From contig NZ_CP054424.1 in NCBI RefSeq assembly GCF_013334205.1, positions 3,430,001 to 3,494,000 on the forward strand: DNA of 64,000 bases, written 5' to 3'. The DNA is from Rhodoferax sp. BAB1 (GTDB lineage Bacteria > Pseudomonadota > Gammaproteobacteria > Burkholderiales > Burkholderiaceae_C). Positions within the stretch are counted from its first letter, which is position 1. The number at the start of each line of letters is the position of its first letter. The notes beneath the pieces were generated by a model. It was given only the letters and a program-made list of their open reading frames with translations, was not told the DNA's origin and did not search any database. The position numbers and the translations under genes are program-made. Shown piece after piece: positions 34,942-44,517 of the stretch.

Positions 34942-36048
34942 TCAGACGCGGCCGTAAGCGTAGCCGCTGACCTCGTGGATGCCCTCGACCTCGTCGACCA
35001 GACGCAGCAGGGGCTTGAGCTCGATGTAGCGCGAGCAGGTGGCGCGGATGTAGGCGATGAAACGCGGTGCATCGGCCAGGTACTGCGGCTTGCCGTCGCG
35101 CAGGGTCAGACGGGCGAAGATGCCGGCCACCTTGAGATGGCGCTGCAGGCCCATCCACTCGACCCCGCGGTAAAACTCGCCGAAGTCGTCGCCCACCGGC
35201 AGGCCGGCGGCCCGCGCCTGTTGCCAGTAGCGGATGGTGACGTCGAGCACGAAGTCCTCTTCCCAGCTGAGGAAGGCGTCGCGCATGAGGCTGGCGATGT
35301 CGTAGGTGATGGGGCCGTAGACGGCATCCTGGAAGTCCAGCACCCCGAGTCGCGGCTCTGCCGCATCGCCCGGGATCATCAGGTTGCGCGGCATGAAGTC
35401 GCGGTGCACGTAGACGCTGGGCCAGGCCAGATTGCGCTCGATGATCAGGCTGAACATCCGGTCCAGCGTCTCGCGCAGCTTGCCCTCGACCGCCACGCCG
35501 CGGTGGCGGCCCAGGTACCACTCGGGGAAGAGCTCGAGTTCGCGCCGCAGCAGGGCCGTGTCGTAGGGAGGCAGCACGTCCGGGCGTGAGGCCTTTTGCC
35601 ACTGGACCAAAGCATCGACGGCCTTCAGGTACAGCGGCAGGTTGGCGCCGGCGTTTTGCGGGTCGATGAGCTGCATCATGGTCTGGCTGCCCAGGTCGGA
35701 CAGCAGCATGAAACCCTGGGTCTCGTCCCAGGCCAGGATCTGCGGGACGTGGAGCCCGGCCTGCGCCATCAGGCCGGCCAGTTGCACGAAGGGCCGGCAG
35801 TTTTCCTTGTCTGGCGGGGCGTCCATGATGATGCGGCTGCCCTGCTCGCTGTCGATGCGCAGGTAGCGCCGGAAGCTGGCGTCCGCCGAGGCCGGGCGCA
35901 GGCTGGCGGGGTGGAGGCCCTGGGCATCGGCCAGGCTGAGCAGCCAGCGGTCAAAAGCGGCCGCACGCTGTGGATGGGACCAGGACACGGCAGGCGCGGA
36001 GCCTCCCGCGGTGGCGTGGGTGGCGGAGTGGGAAGTGGACAGGCTCAT
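34942..36048 (-). CDS. amgK: AmgK-like cell-wall sugar kinase
   Basis: A 368-residue aminoglycoside-phosphotransferase-fold kinase. The position next to lptD, the sequence ASADASFRRYLRI at the start, VHRDFMPRNLMIPG (catalytic loop with Asp) and GVLDFQDAVYGPITYDIASLMRDAF (Mg2+ site) match AmgK, which phosphorylates N-acetylmuramic acid at the anomeric carbon in peptidoglycan recycling. Its usual partner murU is in this window but about 15 kb away (51265-52029). Divergent from lptD with 45 bases between starts. Confidence 0.87.
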   Translation of the reverse strand: MSLSTSHSATHATAGGSAPAVSWSHPQRAAAFDRWLLSLADAQGLHPASLRPASADASFRRYLRIDSEQGSRIIMDAPPDKENCRPFVQLAGLMAQAGLHVPQILAWDETQGFMLLSDLGSQTMMQLIDPQNAGANLPLYLKAVDALVQWQKASRPDVLPPYDTALLRRELELFPEWYLGRHRGVAVEGKLRETLDRMFSLIIERNLAWPSVYVHRDFMPRNLMIPGDAAEPRLGVLDFQDAVYGPITYDIASLMRDAFLSWEEDFVLDVTIRYWQQARAAGLPVGDDFGEFYRGVEWMGLQRHLKVAGIFARLTLRDGKPQYLADAPRFIAYIRATCSRYIELKPLLRLVDEVEGIHEVSGYAYGRV

Positions 36049-36093
36049 GGATAATCCATTCTACAAACCCTGCTACCCCTGAGCCCCTGCGTT

Positions 36094-38445
36094 TTGTCCA
36101 TTCCTTTGCGTCCCGTGCTGAAACCACTGGCACTGCTGGCCTGTGTGCTGTGGCAGGGCGGTGGGGCGCATGCCCAGCAGGCATCGGCCCTGCCGGAGCC
36201 CTTGCAGCTGCGCATGAGCCCACAGTTGCAGGAACGCATCCTGCCGGAGCAGCGCAACGCGTCCCCCACGTTCGTGACGGGCCAGCAACTCGCGGCCCAG
36301 ACCGATAGCGAACTGGTCCTGGAAGGCCAGGTTGAGCTGCGGCGCGCCGACCTGGTGATCCGGGCCGACCGCCTGGAGTATGACCAGGCCCGTGATCTGG
36401 CGCGTGCGCGTGGCCACGTGCGCATCAACCAGGCGGGCAATGTGTTCGAAGGTTCGGCCCTGGATCTCAAGATCGACGCTTTCGAAGGTTTCGTCGACCA
36501 GGCGAATTACCAACTGCGCTCCAACGAGGCGCATGGTGAGGCGGATCGTATCGATTTTCTCGACGACAAGCGTTCCGTGGTGCGCAACGCCACTTTCACG
36601 ACCTGTCAGCGCCTCCCCGGGGCGGACTGGATGCCGGATTGGTTGCTACGGGCGGCCACCATGCGCTTTGACAGCGAGGAAGAGACGGCCGAGGCCGAGG
36701 ATGTCACGCTCACCTTCAAGGAAGTCCGCCTGCTGGGCCTGTCCTCCCTGACCTTCCCGCTGACGGAAAACCGCAGGTCCGGTTTTCTGCCGCCGACCCT
36801 GGGCGCCGACAATATCAGCGGCACGGAAGTGACCGTCCCCTACTACTGGAACATCGCGCCCAATCGCGACGCCACCTTCTACCCCACGGTGATGAGCAAG
36901 CGGGGTGTGAATTACGGCGGGGAGTTCCGCTATCTCGAAGAGGCTTACCAGGGGCGCCTACGGGTCGACTACCTGCCCGATGACCAACTGCGTAAGCTGG
37001 ACCGCTGGGGCCAGTCCTACCAGCACCTCGGCACCCTCGGCAGCGGGCCAGCCGGCCAGCTGGGCCTGAACCTGAACCTGAACCGCGTCAGTGATGACAA
37101 TTTCTGGCGCGACTTTCCGCGTGGAACGACGTCACTGACGCAGCGCCTGCTGGCCAACGACATGTCCTTGAACTGGCGTCGTGACGCCTATTCGGCGACC
37201 TTGCGTACCCTCCAGTGGCAGACGCTGCAGGACCCGCTGGCGCCGATCGTTCCCCCCTATGACCGCATGCCCCAGCTGGTGGCGCGCTACCAGCAGCCCG
37301 ATGCCGGTGGCTTCGATGTGGGGCTGGAGGCCGACTACACCGACTTCCAGGCCGATCGCCAGCTCACGGGCCAGCCCAATGCCCAGCGCAGCGTCCTGCG
37401 CGGGCAGCTCAGTTATCCCATGCTGGGCGCGGCGGGTTTCATCGTGCCCAAGGTGTCCATGCACTCGGTCAATTACAACTTCGATACGGCGCTGGCCACC
37501 GGCCAGCAACAGGCCGGGCGCAGCGTGCCGAGCTACAGCCTGGACAGCGGCCTGGTTTTCGAGCGGGAAACCAGTTACTTTGGCAACAGCTTCCGCCAGA
37601 CCCTGGAGCCTCGCCTCTTCTACACCTACACACCCTATGTCGCGCAGAACCACCTGCCCAATTACGACTCGGGTGCGCTGGACTTCAACTTTGCCAGCAT
37701 CTATGCAGAAAACGCCTTTGTCGGCAATGACCGGATTGCCGACAACGATCTGCTGACGGTGGGCCTGTCCAGTCGCCTGCTGGATCCCGATAGCGGAGCC
37801 GAGATCGTGCGCCTGGGCATCGCCCAGCGCGTGCGTTTCGAGGACCAGCGTGTGACCCTGCCCGGAGGCACGGTCTCGCCCAAGGGCATCAGCGACATCC
37901 TGCTCGGGGCGGGTCTGACGATCGATCCGCGCTGGTACGTCGATACGACGGTGCAGTACAACCAGGAAACCGGCGAGTCTGAGCGCGCCACGGTCAGCAC
38001 GCGCTACAACCCCAGCAACTACCGGGTCGTCAACCTGGCCTACCGTTACCAGCGCAACCTCAGCGAACTGGTGGATGTGGGCTGGCAATGGCCGCTGAAT
38101 GATCTCTGGGGCGATCGCGGGCAGGACCTGGGCCGCGGCCGCGGCGAGGGCACGGGGCGCTGGTACAGCGTGGGGCGGCTGAACTACAGCCTGCAGGACC
38201 GCAAGCTGGTCGATTCCGTACTCGGACTCGAGTACGATGGGGGCTGCTGGTTGGGCCGTATCGTCCTCGAACGGCTGCAGACGGGCCTGGTGACGAGCAC
38301 CCAGCGCATCATGTTCCAGCTGGAGTTCGTGGGCCTCTCGCGTTTGGGCATCGATCCCCTCCAGACCTTGCGAAGAAACATACCGCGCTACCAGATCCTG
38401 CGTGAGCAGGTGGACCCCCCCAGCCGGTTCAGCAATTACGATTGA
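36094..38445 (+). CDS. lptD: LptD, LPS-assembly outer-membrane protein
   Basis: A 783-residue outer-membrane beta-barrel that inserts lipopolysaccharide in the outer leaflet with LptE. After a signal peptide (to about residue 27) comes the periplasmic OstA-like domain (about 65-170, LVIRADRLEYDQARDLARARG) and then the 26-strand barrel. Only two mature cysteines stand out, C171 (TTCQRLPG) and C718 (DGGCWLG), so a single inter-domain disulfide is expected rather than the two of E. coli. The start is a TTG at 36094, chosen because it gives a clean signal peptide. First gene of lptD-surA-rsmA. Confidence 0.93.
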   Translation: MSIPLRPVLKPLALLACVLWQGGGAHAQQASALPEPLQLRMSPQLQERILPEQRNASPTFVTGQQLAAQTDSELVLEGQVELRRADLVIRADRLEYDQARDLARARGHVRINQAGNVFEGSALDLKIDAFEGFVDQANYQLRSNEAHGEADRIDFLDDKRSVVRNATFTTCQRLPGADWMPDWLLRAATMRFDSEEETAEAEDVTLTFKEVRLLGLSSLTFPLTENRRSGFLPPTLGADNISGTEVTVPYYWNIAPNRDATFYPTVMSKRGVNYGGEFRYLEEAYQGRLRVDYLPDDQLRKLDRWGQSYQHLGTLGSGPAGQLGLNLNLNRVSDDNFWRDFPRGTTSLTQRLLANDMSLNWRRDAYSATLRTLQWQTLQDPLAPIVPPYDRMPQLVARYQQPDAGGFDVGLEADYTDFQADRQLTGQPNAQRSVLRGQLSYPMLGAAGFIVPKVSMHSVNYNFDTALATGQQQAGRSVPSYSLDSGLVFERETSYFGNSFRQTLEPRLFYTYTPYVAQNHLPNYDSGALDFNFASIYAENAFVGNDRIADNDLLTVGLSSRLLDPDSGAEIVRLGIAQRVRFEDQRVTLPGGTVSPKGISDILLGAGLTIDPRWYVDTTVQYNQETGESERATVSTRYNPSNYRVVNLAYRYQRNLSELVDVGWQWPLNDLWGDRGQDLGRGRGEGTGRWYSVGRLNYSLQDRKLVDSVLGLEYDGGCWLGRIVLERLQTGLVTSTQRIMFQLEFVGLSRLGIDPLQTLRRNIPRYQILREQVDPPSRFSNYD

Positions 38446-38449
38446 CCCC

Positions 38450-39826
38450 ATGAAGCGTTACCAATTCCCTGCCCTGATCCTGGCGGCCATCACTTGCCTG
38501 CCGGCCGGGTCCCAGGGCCTGCGCCCCCCGGGTACCCCGGCAACGGGGCCATCCGCCGCGCCCCCGGCGGTCGCGGTGCTGGCGTCGGGCGTGCGTTCCG
38601 CCGACTTCATCGTCGCTGTGGTCAATGCCGAGCCCATCACCAATCTGCAGGTCAGCGCCGAGGTCGAGCGCGTGCGCCGCCAGCTGGCTGCCCAGCGCCA
38701 GCCGGTGCCGGATGCGAGGGAGCTGGCGCGCCGGGTGCTGGATCAGCTGATCAGCGAGCGTACCCAGCTGCAACTGGCGCGTGAACAGGGCCTCAAGATC
38801 GACGAGCCTTCGATAGACCAGGCCGAGCAGTCCGTCGCCAGCCAGAACCAGCTGACGGTTGCGCAGCTGCGCCAGCAACTGGAGCGCGAAGGCATGGACC
38901 GGGAGCGTTTCCGCGAGCAATTGCGCGACCAGCTGCTGCTGACCCGTCTGCGCGAACGCGAAGTGGAGGCCCGTGTGCGCGTCAGCGATGCGGAGGTGGA
39001 CCAGTACCTCGCCGAGCAGCAGGAGCGCAGCGCCGATCCCGCCACCCTGATCCTCAACATGGCCCACATCCTGGTGGCCGTGCCCGAAGGGGCCAACGAA
39101 CAGCAGCAGGCCGAACTGCAGGCCAAGGCGCAGCGCGTTTTGCAGCGCGCGCGCGCCGGTGAAGATTTTGCGGTGTTGGCGCGTGAATTTTCCGATGCGG
39201 CCGACCGCGCCAACGGCGGCCAGCTGGGCCTGCGCACAGCTGACCGCTATCCGCCCCTGTTCCTGGAGGCTACCCGCACGCTGGCCCCGGGTGATGTCAC
39301 CGGGCCCGTGCGCTCAGGGGCCGGTTTCCATGTCATCCAGCTGATCGAGCGGCGCCAGCCCGGGCTGCCGCCGACGACCGTGACGCAAAGCCGTGCACGC
39401 CACATCCTGCTGGTGCCCAGCACCCAGCTCGATGAGGCCCAGGCGCGCGACAAGCTCAACGATTTCCGCCGCCGCATCGTGGCGGGCGAAACCGACTTCG
39501 CCACACTGGCGCGCCAGCACTCGCAGGACGCCAGTGCAGCCCAGGGCGGCGATCTGGGCTGGGCCAACCCCGGCATGTTCGTGCCCGAGTTCGAGCGGGT
39601 CATGAACCAGCTGGCGCCCGGCCAGATCGGCCAGCCCCTGATCTCGCGTTTTGGTGTGCACCTGATCCAGTTGATGGAGCGACGCAATGCCAGTCTGAGT
39701 GCGCGCGAGCAGCGAGAACTGGTGCGCAACATGCTGCGCGACAAGAAATACGACGAGGTCTACAACAACTGGGCACGTGATGTGCGCGCACGCGCCTATG
39801 TGGAGTTGCGCGAAGCGCCACAATAA
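38450..39826 (+). CDS. surA: SurA, periplasmic chaperone and peptidyl-prolyl isomerase
   Basis: A 458-residue chaperone for outer-membrane proteins. A signal peptide and Pro/Ala-rich spacer precede the SurA N-terminal domain (about 50-170), then two parvulin domains (ILNMAHILVAVPEG...GFHVIQLIERR and SRARHILLVPST...GVHLIQLMERR) and a C-terminal helix. ATG 38450 lies four bases after the lptD stop; translation is likely coupled. Confidence 0.94.
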   Translation: MKRYQFPALILAAITCLPAGSQGLRPPGTPATGPSAAPPAVAVLASGVRSADFIVAVVNAEPITNLQVSAEVERVRRQLAAQRQPVPDARELARRVLDQLISERTQLQLAREQGLKIDEPSIDQAEQSVASQNQLTVAQLRQQLEREGMDRERFREQLRDQLLLTRLREREVEARVRVSDAEVDQYLAEQQERSADPATLILNMAHILVAVPEGANEQQQAELQAKAQRVLQRARAGEDFAVLAREFSDAADRANGGQLGLRTADRYPPLFLEATRTLAPGDVTGPVRSGAGFHVIQLIERRQPGLPPTTVTQSRARHILLVPSTQLDEAQARDKLNDFRRRIVAGETDFATLARQHSQDASAAQGGDLGWANPGMFVPEFERVMNQLAPGQIGQPLISRFGVHLIQLMERRNASLSAREQRELVRNMLRDKKYDEVYNNWARDVRARAYVELREAPQ

Positions 39827-39866
39827 AATGTTGGCCCCCACGCTTGTCACTCTGTGTACTGCGCTG

Positions 39867-39895
39867 CCCCCCAAGGGGGCCCTCGCGCCTTGGGG
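39867..39895. repeat. GC-rich palindromic element between surA and rsmA
   Basis: CCCCAAGG (39869-39876) and CCTTGGGG (39888-39895) face each other across an 11-base GC-rich loop. Related C-run/G-run palindromes occur at 40770-40787 and, less perfectly, near 23714-23735. These look like copies of a dispersed intergenic palindrome rather than a terminator, since rsmA usually follows in the same transcript. Confidence 0.5.
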
Positions 39896-39925
39896 CGGCC
39901 CGGCGGCACTCAAGGCCTCATCACG

Positions 39926-40690
39926 ATGAGACACATTCCGCGCAAGCGTTTCGGCCAGCATTTCCTGACCGACGCCGGCATCATCGACGGCATTGTGCGC
40001 GCGATCGATCCGCGGCCGGGTCAGGCCATGGTCGAGATCGGCCCCGGGCTGGCAGCGCTGACACAGCCCTTGGTCGAGCGCCTGGGGCGCCTCATGGTCA
40101 TCGAGCTGGACCGGGATCTGGCCACGCGCCTGCGTGCCCATGCGCAACTGGTGGTGATCGAGTCCGATGTGCTCAAGGTCGATTTCACGCAGCTGGCCCT
40201 GGCGCAGAACGTGCAGAAGCTGCGGGTGGTGGGCAACCTGCCCTACAACATCTCCACGCCCATCCTGTTCCATCTGCTTGAGCATGTGGCGGTGGTCGAG
40301 GACCAGCACTTCATGCTGCAGAAGGAAGTCATCGACCGCATGGTGGCCGAGCCCGCAACGTCTGACTACGGCCGCCTGAGTGTCATGCTGCAGTGGCGCT
40401 ACGCCATGGAAAACGTGCTGTTTGTCCCGCCCGAGAGCTTCGACCCGCCGCCGCGCGTGGACAGCGCCGTGGTGCGTATGGTGCCGCATGCCCAGCCGGC
40501 CGTGCTGGATCAGAAGCGGCTGGAGCAACTGGTGCAGGTGGCTTTCAGCCAGCGCCGCAAGATCCTGCGCCACACGCTGGGGCGCTGGCTGGAAGAAAAA
40601 GGCATCACGGCCGCCTTCGATCTGCAGCGACGCGCCGAAGAGGTACCGGTGGCGGAATACGTGGCCTTGGCCCAAGCCCCGGCTCTATGA
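39926..40690 (+). CDS. rsmA: RsmA (KsgA), 16S rRNA m6(2)A1518/A1519 dimethyltransferase
   Basis: A 254-residue methyltransferase that dimethylates two adjacent adenines in helix 45 of 16S rRNA during small-subunit assembly. RKRFGQHFL at the N-terminus, [11 protein letters not shown] (SAM motif I) and the catalytic NLPYNIS are diagnostic. The start is ATG 39926; an in-frame ATG at 39854 falls within the repeat element. Followed by a good intrinsic terminator. Confidence 0.95.
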   Translation: MRHIPRKRFGQHFLTDAGIIDGIVRAIDPRPGQAMVEIGPGLAALTQPLVERLGRLMVIELDRDLATRLRAHAQLVVIESDVLKVDFTQLALAQNVQKLRVVGNLPYNISTPILFHLLEHVAVVEDQHFMLQKEVIDRMVAEPATSDYGRLSVMLQWRYAMENVLFVPPESFDPPPRVDSAVVRMVPHAQPAVLDQKRLEQLVQVAFSQRRKILRHTLGRWLEEKGITAAFDLQRRAEEVPVAEYVALAQAPAL

Positions 40691-40699
40691 AGTGAAAAA

Positions 40700-40722
40700 G
40701 CCACCGGCGAGCGGTGGCTTTT
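40700..40722 (+). terminator. Intrinsic terminator after rsmA
   Basis: GCCACCG (40700-40706) and CGGTGGC (40712-40718) form a 7-bp GC-rich stem with a 5-base loop followed by TTTT (40719-40722). It starts ten bases after the rsmA stop and ends the lptD-surA-rsmA transcript. Confidence 0.85.
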
Positions 40723-41028
40723 GTTCGTGGGCACTCGCGGAACTGGCTTTGCCAGGCCGCTGGGCGCGGCCCCCTCTTCAGAGGGGGACGGCGCGAAGCG
40801 ACGGGGTGCTTCGGCTGACTATTGGCTACGCGGCAGCGAGCCAATAACCAGCATTAAACGGGCTGCTCATGCGCAGCGCCAGCGGTGATACGTCGAGCAA
40901 TTTGTCGGTCGGCATCTTCTCGCCGCCGTCCTCGCCCAGTTCTATTCCGGTCGGAGCAGTTTCGCCGGGGGCGCCTTCCGCTTTAGCCTCATTCGCCCGT
41001 TCTGCTTGGCTGGTTTGTGCAGAACGGG
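40723..41028. other. Spacer with palindromes between rsmA and barstar
   Basis: About 300 bases. A repeat-like hairpin CCCCCTCT-2-AGAGGGGG lies at 40770-40787. From 41050 down to 40826 a reverse-strand frame of 74 codons exists, but it reads through the end of the barstar gene and the hairpin at 40995-41029, has no good start and is Ala/Glu/Gly-rich; I do not call it. No other gene is seen. Confidence 0.45.
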
Positions 41029-41029
41029 C
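40995..41029 (-). terminator. Long hairpin at the end of the barstar gene
   Basis: GCCCGTTCTGC (40995-41005) and GCAGAACGGGC (41019-41029) form a perfect 11-bp stem with a 13-base loop. The stem begins within the barstar stop codon. No T-run follows on either strand, so it may act as a 3' stabiliser or a weak terminator. Confidence 0.5.
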
Positions 41030-41430
41030 TACAGAAAAGAATAGAAGCACCGGAATGGTACCTTGCGGTCATTCCAGTAATCGGCGGCATCGCGGAAGAT
41101 GTCGAGCAGCTGCTCGCGTGCTTCCTTGTCGAACTTGGCGTTGGCCGGGATGTGCTCGAGCACGGCAATGAAGCCAGGCTGCGGGCCCGACTTGTGCAGC
41201 GGATCCGTCAAGCAGTCATACAGGGCGTCAAAGTTCTTGCCCACATTGGCCGGCAGCATGAACTGCTGGGCAATCAGGTCCAGCACATCCTGCCGTGACT
41301 GGGCCTCGGCCAGGTTGGCATACAGGAAGTGGTGACCCAGACCCTGGGCGGCCTCCTGCAGGTCCGATACCCGGAAGGCCCGGATCGACTGAACGATATT
41401 GGTTCTTACAGTACGAAGTGGTGTATCCAT
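41029..41430 (-). CDS. Barstar-family ribonuclease inhibitor
   Basis: A 133-residue protein of the barstar family, cytosolic inhibitor of barnase-type RNases. FMLPANVGKNFDALYDCLTDP is the barstar core, with the acidic surface (Asp/Glu after the NFDALYD helix) that blocks the RNase active site. The frame runs far upstream but that part lies in the RNase gene; ATG 41430 (MDTPLRT) is the sensible start. It follows the RNase gene by 37 bases, so toxin and inhibitor are co-transcribed. Confidence 0.86.
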   Translation of the reverse strand: MDTPLRTVRTNIVQSIRAFRVSDLQEAAQGLGHHFLYANLAEAQSRQDVLDLIAQQFMLPANVGKNFDALYDCLTDPLHKSGPQPGFIAVLEHIPANAKFDKEAREQLLDIFRDAADYWNDRKVPFRCFYSFL

Positions 41431-41467
41431 CCCCGCGTCTCTTTCTTGGCTAAAACACTGATCCGAT

Positions 41468-41860
41468 TCAGGGCACGATCCGGCGAAAGCTCGCGTAGTG
41501 ATCGGCCGTGTAATAACAGGCATCCGGCGTCGTCGGCGGGCCACCGCAGACAATCCTGCGCGTGCCCCGGGTGCGCGCCCCAGGGGTGGGGACGGTGTAT
41601 TCGCGGTAGTAGCCGCGCTTGTGGGCCGGGAGCAAACGCTCGCGGTTGCCAAACACCGTGCCATCCTTCTCATACGGAAACGGCCCGCCCTGGAGAATCC
41701 GGCGATAGGTTTCCGCACCCTGGCGTGGCAGTTCCGCCACCGACACCGTCATGGCGGCGTCCCCTGATGCCGGGCCTCGGGCCCCGACCCCAGTGGACAC
41801 ACAAGCTAGCGCCAGCAAAAAGCCAGTAAGTACCAACTTGATGCCTGAGCTGCGTCCCAT
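41468..41860 (-). CDS. Secreted barnase-like guanyl ribonuclease
   Basis: A 130-residue protein with a signal peptide (about residues 1-27, LVLTGFLLALACVSTGVGA) and an RNase T1/barnase-superfamily domain: FPYEKDGTVFGNRERLLP, YYREYTVPTPG (general-base Glu), TRRIVCGG (Arg) and YYTADHYASFRRI (His). It cleaves RNA after guanine in known relatives. The downstream barstar protects the cytoplasm from unexported enzyme. Two cysteines (VCGG and DACYY) may form a disulfide. Confidence 0.85.
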   Translation of the reverse strand: MGRSSGIKLVLTGFLLALACVSTGVGARGPASGDAAMTVSVAELPRQGAETYRRILQGGPFPYEKDGTVFGNRERLLPAHKRGYYREYTVPTPGARTRGTRRIVCGGPPTTPDACYYTADHYASFRRIVP

Positions 41861-41881
41861 GAGTCAAACTTGTTATTACTC

Positions 41882-41897
41882 TCCGGGTAAACCCGGA
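41882..41897. repeat. Small hairpin TCCGGG-4-CCCGGA
   Basis: A perfect 6-bp stem with a TAAA loop, 22 bases upstream of the RNase start. It may be part of the 5' leader of the RNase transcript and could affect its translation. Little more can be said. Confidence 0.35.
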
Positions 41898-41931
41898 AGA
41901 TTCAAGCCCGAGAGTGTCGCCGATCTGGTCC

Positions 41932-41974
41932 AAAAAAGCAAGGGCTTGCCTAATTCTTAGGCAAGCCCTTGCTT
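41932..41974 (-). terminator. Strong intrinsic terminator of maeB
   Basis: An 18-bp perfect stem (41936-41953 with 41957-41974, 3-base loop) followed on the reverse strand by a run of T (41932-41937). It lies about 50 bases after the maeB stop. The stem is unusually long and perfect. Confidence 0.92.
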
Positions 41975-42021
41975 GGTGACAGGATAGGCCGTGAGTGCGT
42001 ACTGCCCTTGTTTTGCCAGGC

Positions 42022-44325
42022 CTAGCGGATATTGGCATCCGCCACGGTAAGGGCGGTCATGTTGACGATGCGGCGCACCGTGGTGCTGGCGGTCAGGATG
42101 TTGACCGGCTTGGCCTCGCCCAGCAGCACCGGGCCGATGGCGATGTTGCCGCCGGCGGCCGTCTTCAGCAGGTTGTAGGCGATGTTGGCAGCGTCGAGGT
42201 TGGGCATGACCAGCAGGTTGGCCGAGCCGCTCAGGCTGCTGTTGGGCATCAGCACGGCGCGGGCGGCAGCGTCCAGGGCCACATCGCCATGCATCTCGCC
42301 GTCCACTTCCAGCCAGGGGGCCTGCACGCGCAGCAGATCCAGGGTCTGGCGCATCTTGATGGCGCTGGGCTGGTTGCTGCTGCCGAAATTCGAATGGCTC
42401 AGCAATGCCGCCTTGGGGTGCAGGCCGAAACGCATCATTTCCTCGGCGGCCATGATGGTGATCTCGGCCAGCTGTTCGGCCGTCGGGTCGTAATTGACGT
42501 GGGTGTCCACCACAAAGATCTGGCGGTCCGGCAGGATCAGGCCGTTCATGCAGGCATAGGTGTTCACACCCGGGCGTTTGCCGATAACCTGGTCGATGTA
42601 CTGCAGGTGCATCGAATTGGTGCCCCAGGTGCCGCAGATCAGACCGTCCACATAACCCTTGTGCAGCATCATGGCGCCGATCAGTGTCAGGCGCCGGCGC
42701 ATCTCGATCTTGGCGATCGGCGCCGTCACGCCCTTGCGCTCGGTCATGCGGTGGTAGGTCTGCCAGAAATCGCGATAACGCTCGTCGTGCTCGACGTTGA
42801 CCACGTCGTAGTCCTGGCCCTCCTTCAGGCGCAGACCGAACTTCTCGACCCGCTGGGCGATGATGGCCGGGCGTCCGATCAGGGTCGGGCGGGCCAGGCC
42901 CTCGTCGACCACGATCTGGGCGGCGCGCAGGATGCGTTCCTCTTCACCCTCGGCGTAGGCCACGCGCTTCTTGGTCGCCTTCTTGGCGGCCATGAAGATG
43001 GGCTTCATGGTGGTGCCCGAGGCGTAGACGAAGGCCTGCAGGCGCTCGCGGTAGGCCTCCATGTCGGTGATGGGGTTGCGCGCCACGCCGCTGTCCATGG
43101 CCGCCTGGGCCACGGCCGGCGCGATCATGATCATCAGGCGCGGGTCGAAGGGCTTGGGGATCAGGTAGTCCGGGCCGAAGGACAGCTGCTCGCCAGCGTA
43201 GGCCGCGGCCACCACCTCGCTCTGCTCGGCCTGGGCCAGTTCGGCCATGGCGCGCACGGCGGCGACTTCCATCTCGTCGGTGATGGTCGAGGCTCGCGCA
43301 TCCAGCGCACCACGGAAGATGTAGGGGAAGCACAGGACGTTGTTGATCTGGTTCGGGTAGTCCGTGCGACCCGTGGCCATGATGACGTCGTCGCGCGCGG
43401 CCTTGGCTTCTGCGGGATCGATTTCCGGATTCGGGTTGGCCAGGGCGAAGATGATGGGCCGGGCCGCCATCTTCTTGACCATGTCGGCCTTGAGCACGCC
43501 GCCGGCGGACAGGCCCAGGAAGATGTCCGCGCCGGCGATGACGTCGGCCAGCTTGCGCGCGTCGGTTTTCTGCGCAAATTGGCGCTTGTCGTCGTCCATC
43601 AGCTCGGTGCGGCCTTCGTAGACCACACCGGCCAGGTCGGTCACCCAGATGTTCTTGCGCGGCATGCCCATCTTGAGCAGCAGGCCCAGGCAGGCCAGCG
43701 CGGCGGCGCCGGCGCCCGAGGTGACGAGCTTGACCTCCTTGATGTCCTTGCCGGCGACCTTCATGCCGTTGAGCAGGCCGGCTGCCACCGTGATGGCGGT
43801 GCCATGCTGGTCGTCGTGGAAGACCGGGATCTTCATGCGTTCGCGCAGCTTGCGTTCGACGTAGAAACAGTCCGGGGCCTTGATGTCTTCCAGGTTGATG
43901 CCGCCGAAGGTGGGCTCCAGCGCAGCGATGATGTCGACCAGCTTGTCCAGGTCCGTCTTCTCGTCGATCTCGATGTCGAAGACGTCGATGCCGGCGAATT
44001 TTTTGAACAGCACGCCCTTGCCTTCCATCACCGGCTTGGAGGCCAGCGGGCCGATGTCACCCAGGCCCAGCACGGCCGTGCCGTTGGTGATCACGCCGAC
44101 CAGGTTGCCGCGGCTGGTGTACTTGTAGGCCGCGGCCGGATCCTTGACGATTTCCTCGCACGGCGCAGCGACACCGGGGGTGTAGGCCAATGCCAGATCG
44201 TGCTGGTTGATCAGCTGCTTGGTGGGCGCGATGGCGATCTTGCCGGGGGTGGGAAACTCGTGGTACTCGAGGGCGGCGCGACGCAGTTGTTCGCGTTTGT
44301 CGTTGGACGACGGTGTGCTGGACAT
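42022..44325 (-). CDS. maeB: MaeB, NADP-dependent malic enzyme with phosphotransacetylase-like domain
   Basis: A 767-residue two-domain enzyme that decarboxylates malate to pyruvate, making NADPH. The N-terminal malic-enzyme half has YTPGVAAPC, the metal site FHDDQHGTA and the nucleotide fold [10 protein letters not shown]. The C-terminal half (from about residue 430) is a phosphotransacetylase-like regulatory domain, as in E. coli MaeB where it responds to acetyl-CoA. ATG 44325 is seven bases after AGGAG; a TTG at 44328 is adjacent. Single-gene transcript with its own terminator. Confidence 0.95.
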   Translation of the reverse strand: MSSTPSSNDKREQLRRAALEYHEFPTPGKIAIAPTKQLINQHDLALAYTPGVAAPCEEIVKDPAAAYKYTSRGNLVGVITNGTAVLGLGDIGPLASKPVMEGKGVLFKKFAGIDVFDIEIDEKTDLDKLVDIIAALEPTFGGINLEDIKAPDCFYVERKLRERMKIPVFHDDQHGTAITVAAGLLNGMKVAGKDIKEVKLVTSGAGAAALACLGLLLKMGMPRKNIWVTDLAGVVYEGRTELMDDDKRQFAQKTDARKLADVIAGADIFLGLSAGGVLKADMVKKMAARPIIFALANPNPEIDPAEAKAARDDVIMATGRTDYPNQINNVLCFPYIFRGALDARASTITDEMEVAAVRAMAELAQAEQSEVVAAAYAGEQLSFGPDYLIPKPFDPRLMIMIAPAVAQAAMDSGVARNPITDMEAYRERLQAFVYASGTTMKPIFMAAKKATKKRVAYAEGEEERILRAAQIVVDEGLARPTLIGRPAIIAQRVEKFGLRLKEGQDYDVVNVEHDERYRDFWQTYHRMTERKGVTAPIAKIEMRRRLTLIGAMMLHKGYVDGLICGTWGTNSMHLQYIDQVIGKRPGVNTYACMNGLILPDRQIFVVDTHVNYDPTAEQLAEITIMAAEEMMRFGLHPKAALLSHSNFGSSNQPSAIKMRQTLDLLRVQAPWLEVDGEMHGDVALDAAARAVLMPNSSLSGSANLLVMPNLDAANIAYNLLKTAAGGNIAIGPVLLGEAKPVNILTASTTVRRIVNMTALTVADANIR

Positions 44326-44517
44326 CAATCAACTCCTGCTGCAGGCCTGATTTGTGATGGGGCCGGACAGCGCGGTCATTCGCACGGCCCGTCCCAACGG
44401 TCTGCTTCTGTGGGGAAACGGATTGTAGACCTCGAAAGCCACGGTTTTGCCCAAGGCCACAGGGGAAAGAGGCCTCGGTTTTTACTTATACGCAAAACTG
44501 GCGCGACCGCTCCGTCT

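Noticed and set aside
40826..41050. A 74-codon reverse-strand frame after the barstar gene
   Set aside because: It starts inside the barstar coding sequence, crosses an 11-bp hairpin, and has no ribosome-binding site; composition is Ala/Gly/Glu-rich and unconvincing.
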